From Chachezhania sediminis (GTDB taxonomy: Bacteria; Pseudomonadota; Alphaproteobacteria; Rhodobacterales; Rhodobacteraceae): DNA of 64,000 nt. The translations under genes were made by a program, and so were the position numbers. The stretch is from positions 62,001 through 126,000 of the forward strand of contig NZ_VOPH01000009.1 in NCBI RefSeq assembly GCF_009765275.1. The letters run 5' to 3'. This document shows, one piece after another, positions 51,506-60,862 of this stretch (the stretch's first letter is position 1; every line of letters starts with the position of its first letter). The notes below the pieces were generated by a model. It did no database searches and was not told the DNA's origin. It saw nothing but the letters and a program-made list of their open reading frames with translations.

Positions 51506-52386
51506 CAGGCGCCCCCCCTGCGGGCCAGGCGCAGCTGGACCACCAGCAAGACCAGCACGGCCGTCATGACCATCATCGCCAGCGCCGATCCGAAGGGCCA
51601 GTTGCGGGCGGACAGGAATTGCTGTTCGATCAGGTTGCCGATCATCAGGACCTTGGCCCCGCCCAACACGGACGGTACTATGAAATTCCCAAGCGCCGGA
51701 ATGAAGGTGATAATCGACCCGCCGATGATCCCGGGCAGCGTCGCCGGCAGTATCACCTTGCGAAAGGTCTGGATACGCGTCGCGCCCAGATCGGCCGAGG
51801 CTTCGAGCTGGGCCATGTCCAGCTTCTCGATCGAGCCATAGAGCGGCAGGAACATGAAGGGGATGAAGACATAGGTCATCCCCAGCACGACGGCGAAATC
51901 GGTATAGAGGAACTCGATGGGTTCCGAGGTCAGGCCGGTCCCCATCAGGCCCTGGTTCAGGAAACCGGTGGGGCGCAGGATCAGGACCCAGGCGAACAGG
52001 CGGACGATCAGGCTGACAAAGAAGGGCAGCGTCACAAGGAAGATCGCGAAGTCGCGGCGGCCGGGGGACATGCGGCTGATCCAGAAGGCAGCGGGATAGC
52101 TGACCAGCAGGCTGGTCACCACCGTCAGCGCGGCAAGACGCAGGGACCGCAGGAAGATCGACAGGAACACGGGATCGAACTTTTCGTACCGCGTGTCGGC
52201 CCAGCCCAGGATCCGGCCATAGTTCAGGTGGGAAAAGACCCAGTCCACCCCGCCATAGATGCCCGGCGTCAGGAAGCTGTAGACCAGCATGATCAGCAGT
52301 GGCCCGAAGAAGAACACCAGCAGGAACGCGGTCGGCGCACCCAGAAGGCCGATCAGCTGCAGGACCTTGCGTCGCGCCAGGTTCAT
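51505..52386 (-). CDS. ABC transporter permease, spermidine/putrescine (PotB) type
   Basis: The 293-residue permease has six helices and the coupling motif [26 protein letters not shown], with PotB-like [23 protein letters not shown] near the start. The ATG at 52386 overlaps the ATPase stop by 4 bp; the much longer open frame extending upstream is the ATPase gene out of phase. Confidence 0.92.
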   Translation of the reverse strand: MNLARRKVLQLIGLLGAPTAFLLVFFFGPLLIMLVYSFLTPGIYGGVDWVFSHLNYGRILGWADTRYEKFDPVFLSIFLRSLRLAALTVVTSLLVSYPAAFWISRMSPGRRDFAIFLVTLPFFVSLIVRLFAWVLILRPTGFLNQGLMGTGLTSEPIEFLYTDFAVVLGMTYVFIPFMFLPLYGSIEKLDMAQLEASADLGATRIQTFRKVILPATLPGIIGGSIITFIPALGNFIVPSVLGGAKVLMIGNLIEQQFLSARNWPFGSALAMMVMTAVLVLLVVQLRLARRGGA

Positions 52387-53444
52387 CCTGCGACCTCGTC
52401 GATCAGGTGCAGGCCGATGGCAGGGGCGTGCAGCGTCAGGTCGGCGCCAATTTCCGGGCTTTGGCCGCCTGCGCGGATCACGGCGCGGATGCTGCCGTGG
52501 GCCGGGGTCTGCAGCGTGATCTGGTGGTCCTTGCCGGAATAATAGGTCTCGGCGATGCGTCCGGTGAAGGACAGGGCCGGGCCGTCGGGCAGGGCGAAGC
52601 CAAGCGCCTCGGGCCGCAGCAGCAGGGTGGCCCGGCCGGCGGGGTGCGGTGTGGCGAAGGTCTGGCCATCGGCCAACGTTGCGGTCGTGCCGCCCAGCGT
52701 CACCGGCAACAGGTTGCTTTCGCCCAGGAAGTCCGCGGTAAAGAGGTTCGCCGGGCGCTGGTACAGGACCGACGGCGCGTCGATCTGCTGGATCCTTCCA
52801 TGGGCCAGGACGGCGATCCGGTCCGACATGGTCAGCGCCTCTTCCTGGTCGTGGGTGACGAAGACGAAGCCGATCCCCAGCTCTCGCTGTATCGCCTTCA
52901 GTTCCTGCTGCATCTTCTGGCGCAGGTTCTTGTCGAGTGCCGAGAGCGGTTCGTCCAGCAACAGAAGTTTCGGTTTGCCTGCCAGCGCCCGGGCCAGCGC
53001 GACGCGTTGCTGCTGCCCGCCCGACAGCTGGGACACCGATCGCTTGCCAAGGCCCGCCAGGCCCACAAGGTCCAGCATCTCGCCCACGCGGGTGCGGATC
53101 TCGCGCTTGTCCTTGCCCGCGATCTCCAGCGCATAGCCAACATTCCGCGCAACGCTCATGTGGTTGAACAGCGCGTAGCGCTGGAACACCGTGTTCACCG
53201 GCCGCCGGTGCGCGGGCATCTGGGTCACGGCGGATCCGTCGATGACGATGTCGCCGCTGTCCAGCGTCTCGAACCCGCTGATGCAGCGCAGAAGGGTGGT
53301 CTTGCCGCAACCGGACGGGCCCAGAAGCGTCACGAACTCTGCCGAGGCCAGCTTCACCGAGATACCGTCCAGGGCCGTCATCACCCCGCCTTCGGGGGTG
53401 CGAAAGGCCTTTCGGGCAGCGACGACTTCAAGATGTGCGGGCAT
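52383..53444 (-). CDS. ABC transporter ATP-binding protein (PotA type)
   Basis: The 353-residue ATPase has Walker [10 protein letters not shown] (about residues 40-48), signature [15 protein letters not shown], Walker [13 protein letters not shown], an H-loop [16 protein letters not shown], and a C-terminal TOBE domain ([15 protein letters not shown]). It energises the PotBC-type permeases. It lies 69 bp after the binding-protein gene. Confidence 0.94.
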   Translation of the reverse strand: MPAHLEVVAARKAFRTPEGGVMTALDGISVKLASAEFVTLLGPSGCGKTTLLRCISGFETLDSGDIVIDGSAVTQMPAHRRPVNTVFQRYALFNHMSVARNVGYALEIAGKDKREIRTRVGEMLDLVGLAGLGKRSVSQLSGGQQQRVALARALAGKPKLLLLDEPLSALDKNLRQKMQQELKAIQRELGIGFVFVTHDQEEALTMSDRIAVLAHGRIQQIDAPSVLYQRPANLFTADFLGESNLLPVTLGGTTATLADGQTFATPHPAGRATLLLRPEALGFALPDGPALSFTGRIAETYYSGKDHQITLQTPAHGSIRAVIRAGGQSPEIGADLTLHAPAIGLHLIDEVAG

Positions 53445-53513
53445 GGAATTGGGTCCTGTAGCCGGGCCGGTCGCGGCCCGGGAAATGGCGGGGCCGGGGC
53501 CCCGCCGCGGCGC

Positions 53514-54539
53514 TTACTGGGCGGTCTTGATCCGCGTCCATTCGGAGTTGTAAAGTTGCAGGTCGCGGCCCAGATCCTCGAAGATCTGAAGTTTGTCCAT
53601 CACCGCCTGGTCCGGGTAGATCGTGGCGTTATCCGCGATTTCGACCGGGATCAGCTTTTGCGCGGGGATATTGGGCGTGCCGTTCATCTGCTGTTCCACG
53701 TTCAGCGCGGCGATTTCCGGCTTCAGGTAGAACTCCATGAACTTCACGGCGTTTTCCTTGTTGGGCGCGGATGCCAGGACGCAGATGTCCTCCTGGTACA
53801 TGGTCGCGCCTTCCTTGGGGATGACATAGCCGATGGTGTCCGGATTTTCCGACACGTAGAGGTTCGCACCTACGTACCAGTGCGCCGCGGCCACGTCGCC
53901 CGAGATCACCTGGGGCACGGAATCGTAGGTGAACGCCGCCACGCCATCGAGGTTCGAGATGATGTAATCCGCCGCCGCCTCGACCTCGGCCGGGTCGGTG
54001 CTGTTCACCGACTTGCCGTCCATGATCAGGCCGATGCCGATGGTTTCGCGCAGGTCGTCCAGCAGGGTGATCTTCTGGCCCGCCTTGCCCAGGGCAAAGA
54101 AGTCTTCCCAGCCTTCGATGTCGCCGGCCAGCGCCTTGTTGTAGACGATGCCCACATTGCCCCAGGCGTAGGGCAGGCAGTATGCGGCGTCCGGATCGGT
54201 CTTGGCGCGCACGAATTGCGGGTCGATGTTTTCGAACCCCGGCTTGGATCCGATATCGGTTTTCGCCAGAAGGCCCAACTGGTACAGGATGTCGTGCATG
54301 TGGACCGATGGAAAGACGATGTCGTATCCCGTTGCGCCGGCCTGGATCTTGGCCAGCATCTCTTCGTTGGAACCGTAGGAGTCGAGCGTCACCTCGATCC
54401 CGGTTTCCTCGGTGAATTTCTCCAGCACCGCCGGGTTGATGTAGTCGCCCCAGTTGTAGAGCGACAGAGTCCCCTCTGCCTGCGCTGTCAGCGGCAGCAG
54501 CAGAAGGGTCGTGGTCAGGGCAAGGCTTTTCCGTGTCAT
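53514..54539 (-). CDS. Polyamine-type ABC transporter substrate-binding protein (PotD-like)
   Basis: The 341-residue protein has a signal peptide (MTRKSLALTTTLLLLPLTAQA) and the PotD/F fold: GTLSLYNWGDYINPAVLEKFTEETGIEVTLDSYGSNEEMLAKIQAG, YDIVFPSVHMHDILYQLGLL, YCLPYAWGNVGIVYNKAL. Such proteins bind putrescine, spermidine or other cationic or zwitterionic compounds. Because a DmpA-type peptidase is in the operon, the ligand may instead be a small peptide or amide. First gene of the leftward operon. Confidence 0.92.
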   Translation of the reverse strand: MTRKSLALTTTLLLLPLTAQAEGTLSLYNWGDYINPAVLEKFTEETGIEVTLDSYGSNEEMLAKIQAGATGYDIVFPSVHMHDILYQLGLLAKTDIGSKPGFENIDPQFVRAKTDPDAAYCLPYAWGNVGIVYNKALAGDIEGWEDFFALGKAGQKITLLDDLRETIGIGLIMDGKSVNSTDPAEVEAAADYIISNLDGVAAFTYDSVPQVISGDVAAAHWYVGANLYVSENPDTIGYVIPKEGATMYQEDICVLASAPNKENAVKFMEFYLKPEIAALNVEQQMNGTPNIPAQKLIPVEIADNATIYPDQAVMDKLQIFEDLGRDLQLYNSEWTRIKTAQ

Positions 54540-54593
54540 CGCTTGAATGTCTCCCGGTCAGGTCTGTTGGGCGCGGTTTTTCCTTGAGCGGCA

Positions 54594-54647
54594 GAAATGA
54601 TTGCGTAATGTCATTTCCGTCAAATGATATTTTTCTGTCATACGGAA
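54594..54647. promoter_or_regulatory. Inverted repeats between the importer and the RpiR gene
   Basis: GAAATGA (54594-54600) and TCATTTC (54611-54617) form an inverted repeat, overlapped by a second one, TTCCGT (54615-54620) and ACGGAA (54642-54647). The 115-bp gap serves both the leftward importer operon and the rightward RpiR gene, so this is a likely operator for that regulator. Confidence 0.5.
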
Positions 54648-54654
54648 GTTCATC

Positions 54655-55521
54655 ATGTCCCACGGGTTCGCATCCTATGCCGAGGCGCCGATTGACGATC
54701 TGGTGATCAAGATGGAGGCAGGGCTGCCAAATCTGCCCAGGCAAGAGGCGAAGGTTGCACAGTATTTCCTGCTGAATCTCGCCTCGATCTCTTTCGAGAC
54801 GGGAAAATCCATCGCGCAGAAGGCCGGAGTCGCGGAAATTACCGTCGGCCGGATGCTGCGCCGCTTCGGCTGCGCAGGCATGAAGGAGTTCAAGGCGATG
54901 CTGCGGCAGCGCTATTCCGTCAGCGGCCACACGCTGGCGGATGACAGCGCCGAGGCGCCTGCGGACTGGCAGGACCAGATGGCGGCCGAACTGCGCGCGG
55001 TCCGCACCGTCTATGCCAAGATCGGGACGCCGGCGTTTCAGGCGGCGGAACGATACCTGCGCGAAGCGGATCAGGTCTATGTCACCGGGTTTCAGACCGT
55101 GCGTGGTCTGGCCGAGGACACCGCCCGCCGTCTGGCCCTGGCCCGCCCCCGGGTGCGGTTCCTGTCAGGGCACGACAGCATGTTGTCGGAATGGCTGGAC
55201 CCGCCGGCGCCGGGGGCCAGTTGCCTGCTGATCATCGACGTGATCCCCTATGCATCCGAATGCGAGGCACTGGCCCGGCTGGCCCGCGAACAGGGGCGGT
55301 CGGTGATCGTGGTGACGGACGAATACTGCCACTGGGCCCATGACGTGACCGACGCGGTGATCAACACGCCGTCCAAGACGGGCCTGTTCCTGGAATCGAT
55401 CCTGGGCCTGAACGCGGCGGCCAGCCTTCTGGTCCATTCCGCGTCGACGGTGCCGGGCCGGGACATGGACGAGCGGATGCGGGAGTGGAAGCGAATGGCG
55501 CAGCGGATACGGATATTTTGA
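54655..55521 (+). CDS. RpiR/MurR-family transcriptional regulator
   Basis: The 288-residue protein has an N-terminal RpiR helix-turn-helix (LPRQEAKVAQYFLLNLASISFETGKSIAQKAGVAEITVGRMLRRFGCAGMKEFKAML) and a C-terminal SIS sugar-isomerase-like domain (QVYVTGFQTVRGLAEDTARRLALARPRVRF, CLLIIDVIPYASECEALARLARE). It is divergent from the importer/peptidase operon and is its likely local regulator. RpiR proteins usually sense phosphosugars, but several control amino acid or amine use. Confidence 0.92.
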   Translation: MSHGFASYAEAPIDDLVIKMEAGLPNLPRQEAKVAQYFLLNLASISFETGKSIAQKAGVAEITVGRMLRRFGCAGMKEFKAMLRQRYSVSGHTLADDSAEAPADWQDQMAAELRAVRTVYAKIGTPAFQAAERYLREADQVYVTGFQTVRGLAEDTARRLALARPRVRFLSGHDSMLSEWLDPPAPGASCLLIIDVIPYASECEALARLAREQGRSVIVVTDEYCHWAHDVTDAVINTPSKTGLFLESILGLNAAASLLVHSASTVPGRDMDERMREWKRMAQRIRIF

Positions 55522-55586
55522 AGGGGTGGGTTTGTGGCAGTGCACGCTCGGTCAAGTATCGGTTTGATCGTTTGGGTGAGACCACT

Positions 55587-55604
55587 GCTACAGAAAACAG
55601 TAGC
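55587..55604 (-). terminator. Small hairpin after the HEPN gene
   Basis: GCTAC (55587-55591) and GTAGC (55600-55604) pair around AGAAAACA. It lies about 50 bp past the HEPN gene stop, at the edge of the AT-richer insert, and lacks a T-run. Confidence 0.3.
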
Positions 55605-55655
55605 CTGAACATCAAATCTTTAGGGGCGAGAAGTTTCACGTCCCAAGCGTCGTGT

Positions 55656-56345
55656 TCAGGGTACAATTTGATTGGCCAAAACAGAATAACGCTCTGCATA
55701 TGCTTGAAAGTGATTTAGTTGCAGCTGCACAACATTCTGACCGAAGTGTCTGAAAACCGGCGAAAGCAGCAAATCTCCCGAAGAATAGCCTTGGGAAAGT
55801 TGGTTATTCGCCGGTTGCAGAAAGAAAATTGCAGTAGATTTGAAGTCAGACTTGCACTTCGAAGATTCGTGCGCGACACGATTGCGAATTTTGCTGGCGT
55901 GCTTAAGCAAGTCTGCGGAGTTCTGAAGGCCGCCGAATGAATGCCGTTTGAAGAAAAAGTCCGCTCTGCTCCGAACCCAAGCCGGATCAGATACCTTTAA
56001 GTAGGAGTTAGCCGACTGATAGCTAGGATCCAGCGACAGCACCTTGTAGGCGTGTTCAATGCTGTCAGCTTGACCGTGCTTTAGCGCTGGCTGGTAACCA
56101 GAATCTGTTGTGGCACCAGCCAAATATCTCACCAAACTTCGTTCAAGGAACTCTTCCCAAGAGGCGACAAGGCCCATAAATGCCAAGCCCACTATTTTCC
56201 GGGTGTATTTTGGGTGGAGGCTAGGCGGGTTCGTCACTCTCACAGACGATGGCAAATTCAGCACTGCCTGCACTAGCAGTGTGGAACTTGCCACTGAAGC
56301 GAGAAATGCTTGTTTTACGTGATCGACCTTCGGCGGGCGTCCCAA
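55656..56345 (-). CDS. Putative HEPN-domain protein on an AT-rich insert
   Basis: The 229-residue, mostly helical protein carries an R-x4-H motif (Arg154 to His159 in KIRNRVAHES), the signature of HEPN nucleases, with a polar residue next to the arginine as usual. GLAFMGLVASWEEFLERSLVRYL resembles the first helix pair of RiboL-PSP/MAE-type HEPN proteins. Codon use and base composition are visibly more AT-rich than all neighbours, implying transfer. No nucleotidyltransferase or antitoxin partner is recognisable next to it. The start is uncertain: TTG at 56345 with AAGAGG about 11 bases upstream; no early ATG exists. A role in phage defence or RNA cleavage is inferred. Confidence 0.6.
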   Translation of the reverse strand: MGRPPKVDHVKQAFLASVASSTLLVQAVLNLPSSVRVTNPPSLHPKYTRKIVGLAFMGLVASWEEFLERSLVRYLAGATTDSGYQPALKHGQADSIEHAYKVLSLDPSYQSANSYLKVSDPAWVRSRADFFFKRHSFGGLQNSADLLKHASKIRNRVAHESSKCKSDFKSTAIFFLQPANNQLSQGYSSGDLLLSPVFRHFGQNVVQLQLNHFQAYAERYSVLANQIVP

Positions 56346-56590
56346 AATAGTACGAACCTCTTAATCTTCGCCATCTGAATGCTGGCAGAAAATTGACAGA
56401 AAGCAAGCGCAGACGAAGTCTGTCTGCTCTTCGGATCTATACGGTGGACGTTCTCGCAATGCGAAGCAGTTGGAGGCGATGGATTCGGTCAGCTGCTCAT
56501 CTTGGAGGATGAGTTACAGCGCCCACCACCCAAGGTTTTCTGCTGACTTGACAGCTGGAGGCAAAGATGAATCTGCTAAATACGCCCCCC
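56346..56590. other. AT-richer flank of the HEPN gene
   Basis: This 245-bp stretch keeps the low-GC character of the HEPN gene and ends sharply at the Lrp-type gene. I see no gene, terminal repeat or transposase fragment. Composition marks it as part of the same insert. Confidence 0.5.
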
Positions 56591-57049
56591 TCAAACCGCT
56601 CCGCCATGCGGGTCCTTCATCGTCCTCAGCACGATCTCGGACCGCACCTGTGACACCTGCGGATGGGGCAGCAGGTGGTTGTGGATAAAGTCGGCAAAGG
56701 CCTCCAGGTCGGCGACGCGGACGTCCAGCACGTAATCCGCATCGCCCGAGACGGAGAAGGCCACCGAAATCTCGGGCCTTTCCTTGATGAACTGGGCGAA
56801 CTGGTCGTCGCGCTCCTGCCCGTGGTGGCGGAGGTTGACGCGCGTCACGGCGCGCATCCCTAAGCCCATCTTCTGCGGGTTCAGACGCACGGTATAGCCT
56901 TCGATGACGCCCGCATCCTGCAGCGCCTGGCGGCGGCGCGACACCTGACTGGCGGACAGGTTCACCCGCTCTGACAGGGCGGCGTTGGTCATCGCGCCGT
57001 CGGCCTGAAGTGCCGTCAGGATGGCGATATCGAATTGATCCATGCGCAT
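56591..57049 (-). CDS. Lrp/AsnC-family transcriptional regulator
   Basis: The 152-residue protein has an N-terminal helix-turn-helix (FDIAILTALQADGAMTNAALSERVNLSASQVSRRRQALQDAGVIEGYTV) and a C-terminal RAM effector domain (ISVAFSVSGDADYVLDVRVADLEAFADFIHNHLL). Four in-frame ATGs occur at the start; 57049 is chosen because AGGA lies 8 bases before it. It is divergent from the HPPD gene 130 bp away and probably regulates it in response to an aromatic amino acid. Confidence 0.9.
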   Translation of the reverse strand: MRMDQFDIAILTALQADGAMTNAALSERVNLSASQVSRRRQALQDAGVIEGYTVRLNPQKMGLGMRAVTRVNLRHHGQERDDQFAQFIKERPEISVAFSVSGDADYVLDVRVADLEAFADFIHNHLLPHPQVSQVRSEIVLRTMKDPHGGAV

Positions 57050-57178
57050 TCCGTGCATCCTATCCGTCATTGGCGCATGTGTCATGCATATTAGCGGGTT
57101 GGCACCTTGCATAACACGCGGACTTTGCATGGGGAATCCGGCACTCTGTTGCAAACGCGCAGAGAGAGGAACGCAAGC
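57050..57178. promoter_or_regulatory. Divergent Lrp/hpd promoter region
   Basis: The gap holds the palindrome ATGCAT (about 57083) followed by ATTAG and further GCAT-type half-sites towards the hpd start, compatible with cooperative Lrp-type binding. AGAGAGAGGA just before the hpd ATG is a strong ribosome site. Confidence 0.5.
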
Positions 57179-58291
<1,113 letters not shown>

Positions 58292-58343
58292 CACTGCGCC
58301 CGGGGGCTGGTCTACTGGCCCCCGGGATATGCAGGGAAGAAAG

Positions 58344-58700
58344 ATGGCCTGGACCGATTACCGATCCACCCCGCCCGCGGGGACATTCGTGTGCGACAGC
58401 GGGGCGGTGACCTCTGCGGTCGTCGCTGTTGACGTGGACAGCGAAAAGGGATCCTTCCCGCTGATCCTGGTGCGTCGCCCGGTGGGCCTGCGCGCCTATG
58501 TCAATGCCTGCCCGCATCAATACCTGCCGCTGAACTATCGCGGCGACCAGTTGCTGTCGGCCTGCGGGACCAAGCTTCTGTGCACGGCGCATGGCGCCAG
58601 TTTTGACGCGGACACGGGCGCGGTGCTGGCAGGCGCCCCATGCGAGTTGGACGCCGTGCCGGTGGTCGAGGACGCGGGGCAGATCCGCATCGGGTCCTAG
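58344..58700 (+). CDS. Small Rieske [2Fe-2S] protein
   Basis: The 118-residue protein has the full Rieske ligand set Cys56-x-His58 and Cys80-x2-His83 (ACPHQYLPLN, LLCTAHGASFD), with the TGAVLAGAPCELDAVPV ending of ferredoxin-like Rieske proteins. No signal peptide. It lies 52 bp after hpd with GGGAAG before the ATG and is probably co-transcribed. It could be an electron carrier or a nitrite-reductase-small-subunit-like orphan; HPPD itself needs no electron donor. Confidence 0.88.
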   Translation: MAWTDYRSTPPAGTFVCDSGAVTSAVVAVDVDSEKGSFPLILVRRPVGLRAYVNACPHQYLPLNYRGDQLLSACGTKLLCTAHGASFDADTGAVLAGAPCELDAVPVVEDAGQIRIGS

Positions 58701-58734
58701 GTCCGGACGAAGAGGCCCGGACCCGGAAGCAGGC

Positions 58735-60660
58735 CTAGAAGAACAGGCCTGCGTCGATCCCGGTGAAGGTGACCATATCGTCGCTTCCGAACTGAATGAC
58801 CAGATCGCCATCGGCATCGCTGGAGAGACTCATGCCGTCCGGCAGGGAGATCGGGCCTGTCAGGTCGATCGCCTCTCCCAGGATGGACAGGCTGTCGACG
58901 GAGGCGTCGAAGTCGCCGATCACCAGGTCCGAGGCGGTTCCCCACACGTTGTCCGGGTTGATGACAAAGGTATCGGCGCCGCTTCCGCCAAGGAACGTGC
59001 CCTCGTGCGCCATGATGGTCAGGACGTCGTCGCCGCCATTAGCGTCCAGCACCTGAACGCCGGTGCCGTGGCCGATGGTGATCACGTCGTCGAACTTGTG
59101 GGCCGCGATCTGCTCGACCGAGATATAGGTGTTCATCGCCGCGGTCTTGCGGGCGTCGCCCACCGCGTAGACGTCGATCACGTGTCCGTCGCCGGCCTTG
59201 AAGGTGACGGTGTCGTAGCCGTCGCCGCCGTCGACGTAATCGGTGCCCAGGGTCAGGCGGACCACATCGTCGCCCTTTCCGCCGAAGAACTGGTCGTTGC
59301 CGTCATGCAGCCAGACAGTGTCGTCATGGGAACTGCCATAGACGATATCGTCCATGTTCGACGCCTGGATCGATTGCATGTTGAACCAGTGGTCGCCTTC
59401 GGCCACGCCGCCATGGCCGACATTGTTTTCCAGGTCCAGGATGACGCCCGCGACCGCGGCCTTGTACCAGACATGGTTGACGCCTGTACCACCAACATAG
59501 ACATCCGATCCCTGGTCCAGCCCGGCATTGAAGATGCTCTTGAAGGAATTGCCGTAGATCAGGTCGTTGGCCGGGGTGCCATAGAAGTTCTCGGTGCCGC
59601 TGCCGCTGCCCCGCAGGATGTTGTAGACGGGGAATTCGTCCTGGATATCGGCCAACAGCATGTCCTGGAACAGGATGCTGTTTTCGCCGCCGCCATAGGT
59701 GACCAGCACATCCGCCCCGATCTGGTTGAAGTCCCAGTCGGGCAGCGTGACATTGCTGAGATCGAGGATGTCCAGGTTGACGTTGAAATCGGTGATCACG
59801 ACGTCGCCCGGCTTTGACGACAGCACGAAGGTGTCCTTGCCGTCGCCCCCGGTCATAATGTCGTCGCCGCCGCCGCTGATCAGCGTGTCGTGCCACGAGC
59901 CGCCGATGATGTTTTCGTTCAGGTAGGTGCCGTTCACCTGATGCGACGAGGAAACCCGGTCGACGCCCGACATCAGTGTATAGCGGGGCAGGGTGTCGGG
60001 ATCGAATTCGATCGTCTCCAGCGTGTCGGCCAGGTCGGTATAGGTGCCCGTGTCCCAGGCAGTGCCGCTGCCATAGGCGGTCACCACGCCGACGGTGTAG
60101 TCTTCGGTCTGGCCATCGCCGTCGGTATCGATCTGGACGAAGATGCCCGACCCGCTCATCCCGCCGACAACCTGGTTCGAAAAGAAGTAGGTTTCGTCGG
60201 TCGCGCCCGTGATCGTGCCGGTGGAATAGTGGACGATGCCGTCCCGCGTCGTGCCGGGCGTCGCCATGCGGGTGATGATGGACCGTTCGCCGATCAGGTC
60301 GTCGGTGTCCGACATCACAAGGATCGGAATCGCCGGGATCTCGTCATTCGGTTCGTCGGCAACGTAGAGCGCGATATCCTCGCCCCCGCCGGAAACCCCG
60401 GGATTGTCCAGGTGGCCTTCCTGAGTGAAATGGTAGTGCGCGGTCCGTGTGACCTGCTGTTCGCCATCCAGTCCCAGACCGAAGGTCAGCAGCTTCTGCT
60501 TGTTGGTGTAGGTGCCGTTTCGGCCGTGATTGTGCCCGATGAACAATCCGCCACCGATATGGGTGACTGTGCCCTGGCGTTCCGGTCCGCCGGTGGCCAG
60601 GAAGATGGCTTCGTCGGTGTCGACCGGTGCGGCGGTCACGCTGAGGGAATCGGCAATCAT
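58735..60660 (-). CDS. Secreted RTX protein with N-terminal serine-protease domain
   Basis: The 641-residue protein begins with a V8/trypsin-like protease domain of about 215 residues: histidine in LFIGHNHGRNGT (His43 or His45), Asp95 in GEDIALYV and Ser169 in GGMSGSGIF. Several hemolysin-type calcium-binding blocks follow (SGGGDDIMTGGDGKDTF near 265-281, then GGKGDDVVRL, NGGDDVLT, GGSGADTFVI) and a C-terminal tail ending GIDAGLFF. There is no N-terminal signal peptide, as expected for type I secretion through C-terminal RTX signals. No secretion genes adjoin it. A secreted protease or peptidase-like effector is likely. Confidence 0.85.
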   Translation of the reverse strand: MIADSLSVTAAPVDTDEAIFLATGGPERQGTVTHIGGGLFIGHNHGRNGTYTNKQKLLTFGLGLDGEQQVTRTAHYHFTQEGHLDNPGVSGGGEDIALYVADEPNDEIPAIPILVMSDTDDLIGERSIITRMATPGTTRDGIVHYSTGTITGATDETYFFSNQVVGGMSGSGIFVQIDTDGDGQTEDYTVGVVTAYGSGTAWDTGTYTDLADTLETIEFDPDTLPRYTLMSGVDRVSSSHQVNGTYLNENIIGGSWHDTLISGGGDDIMTGGDGKDTFVLSSKPGDVVITDFNVNLDILDLSNVTLPDWDFNQIGADVLVTYGGGENSILFQDMLLADIQDEFPVYNILRGSGSGTENFYGTPANDLIYGNSFKSIFNAGLDQGSDVYVGGTGVNHVWYKAAVAGVILDLENNVGHGGVAEGDHWFNMQSIQASNMDDIVYGSSHDDTVWLHDGNDQFFGGKGDDVVRLTLGTDYVDGGDGYDTVTFKAGDGHVIDVYAVGDARKTAAMNTYISVEQIAAHKFDDVITIGHGTGVQVLDANGGDDVLTIMAHEGTFLGGSGADTFVINPDNVWGTASDLVIGDFDASVDSLSILGEAIDLTGPISLPDGMSLSSDADGDLVIQFGSDDMVTFTGIDAGLFF

Positions 60661-60680
60661 GGCGATCTCAATTTTTGGTT

Positions 60681-60707
60681 GACTCGAGTCTCGTTAATAC
60701 TCGTTAA
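60681..60707 (-). promoter_or_regulatory. Palindrome and tandem repeats before the RTX protease gene
   Basis: A perfect 10-bp palindrome GACTCGAGTC (60681-60690) abuts two CTCGTTAA octamers starting at 60690 and 60700, one helical turn apart. They lie 20-47 bp upstream of the start codon in an AT-rich patch and look like a regulator site over the promoter or leader. Confidence 0.5.
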
Positions 60708-60862
60708 AACCAGTACAATTTGGAACAAGAATCAGTAACAGTTTACCTCGGGGCAGGTAAGGGCATTCGCCCCCGTGCGGGACTGTTTTCTGCCTGATTG
60801 GCGGGCATCCCGGGCGCCGTGTGTCAACGCTGCCGGGTTACGACAGCGCAGTGCCTGCGTGT

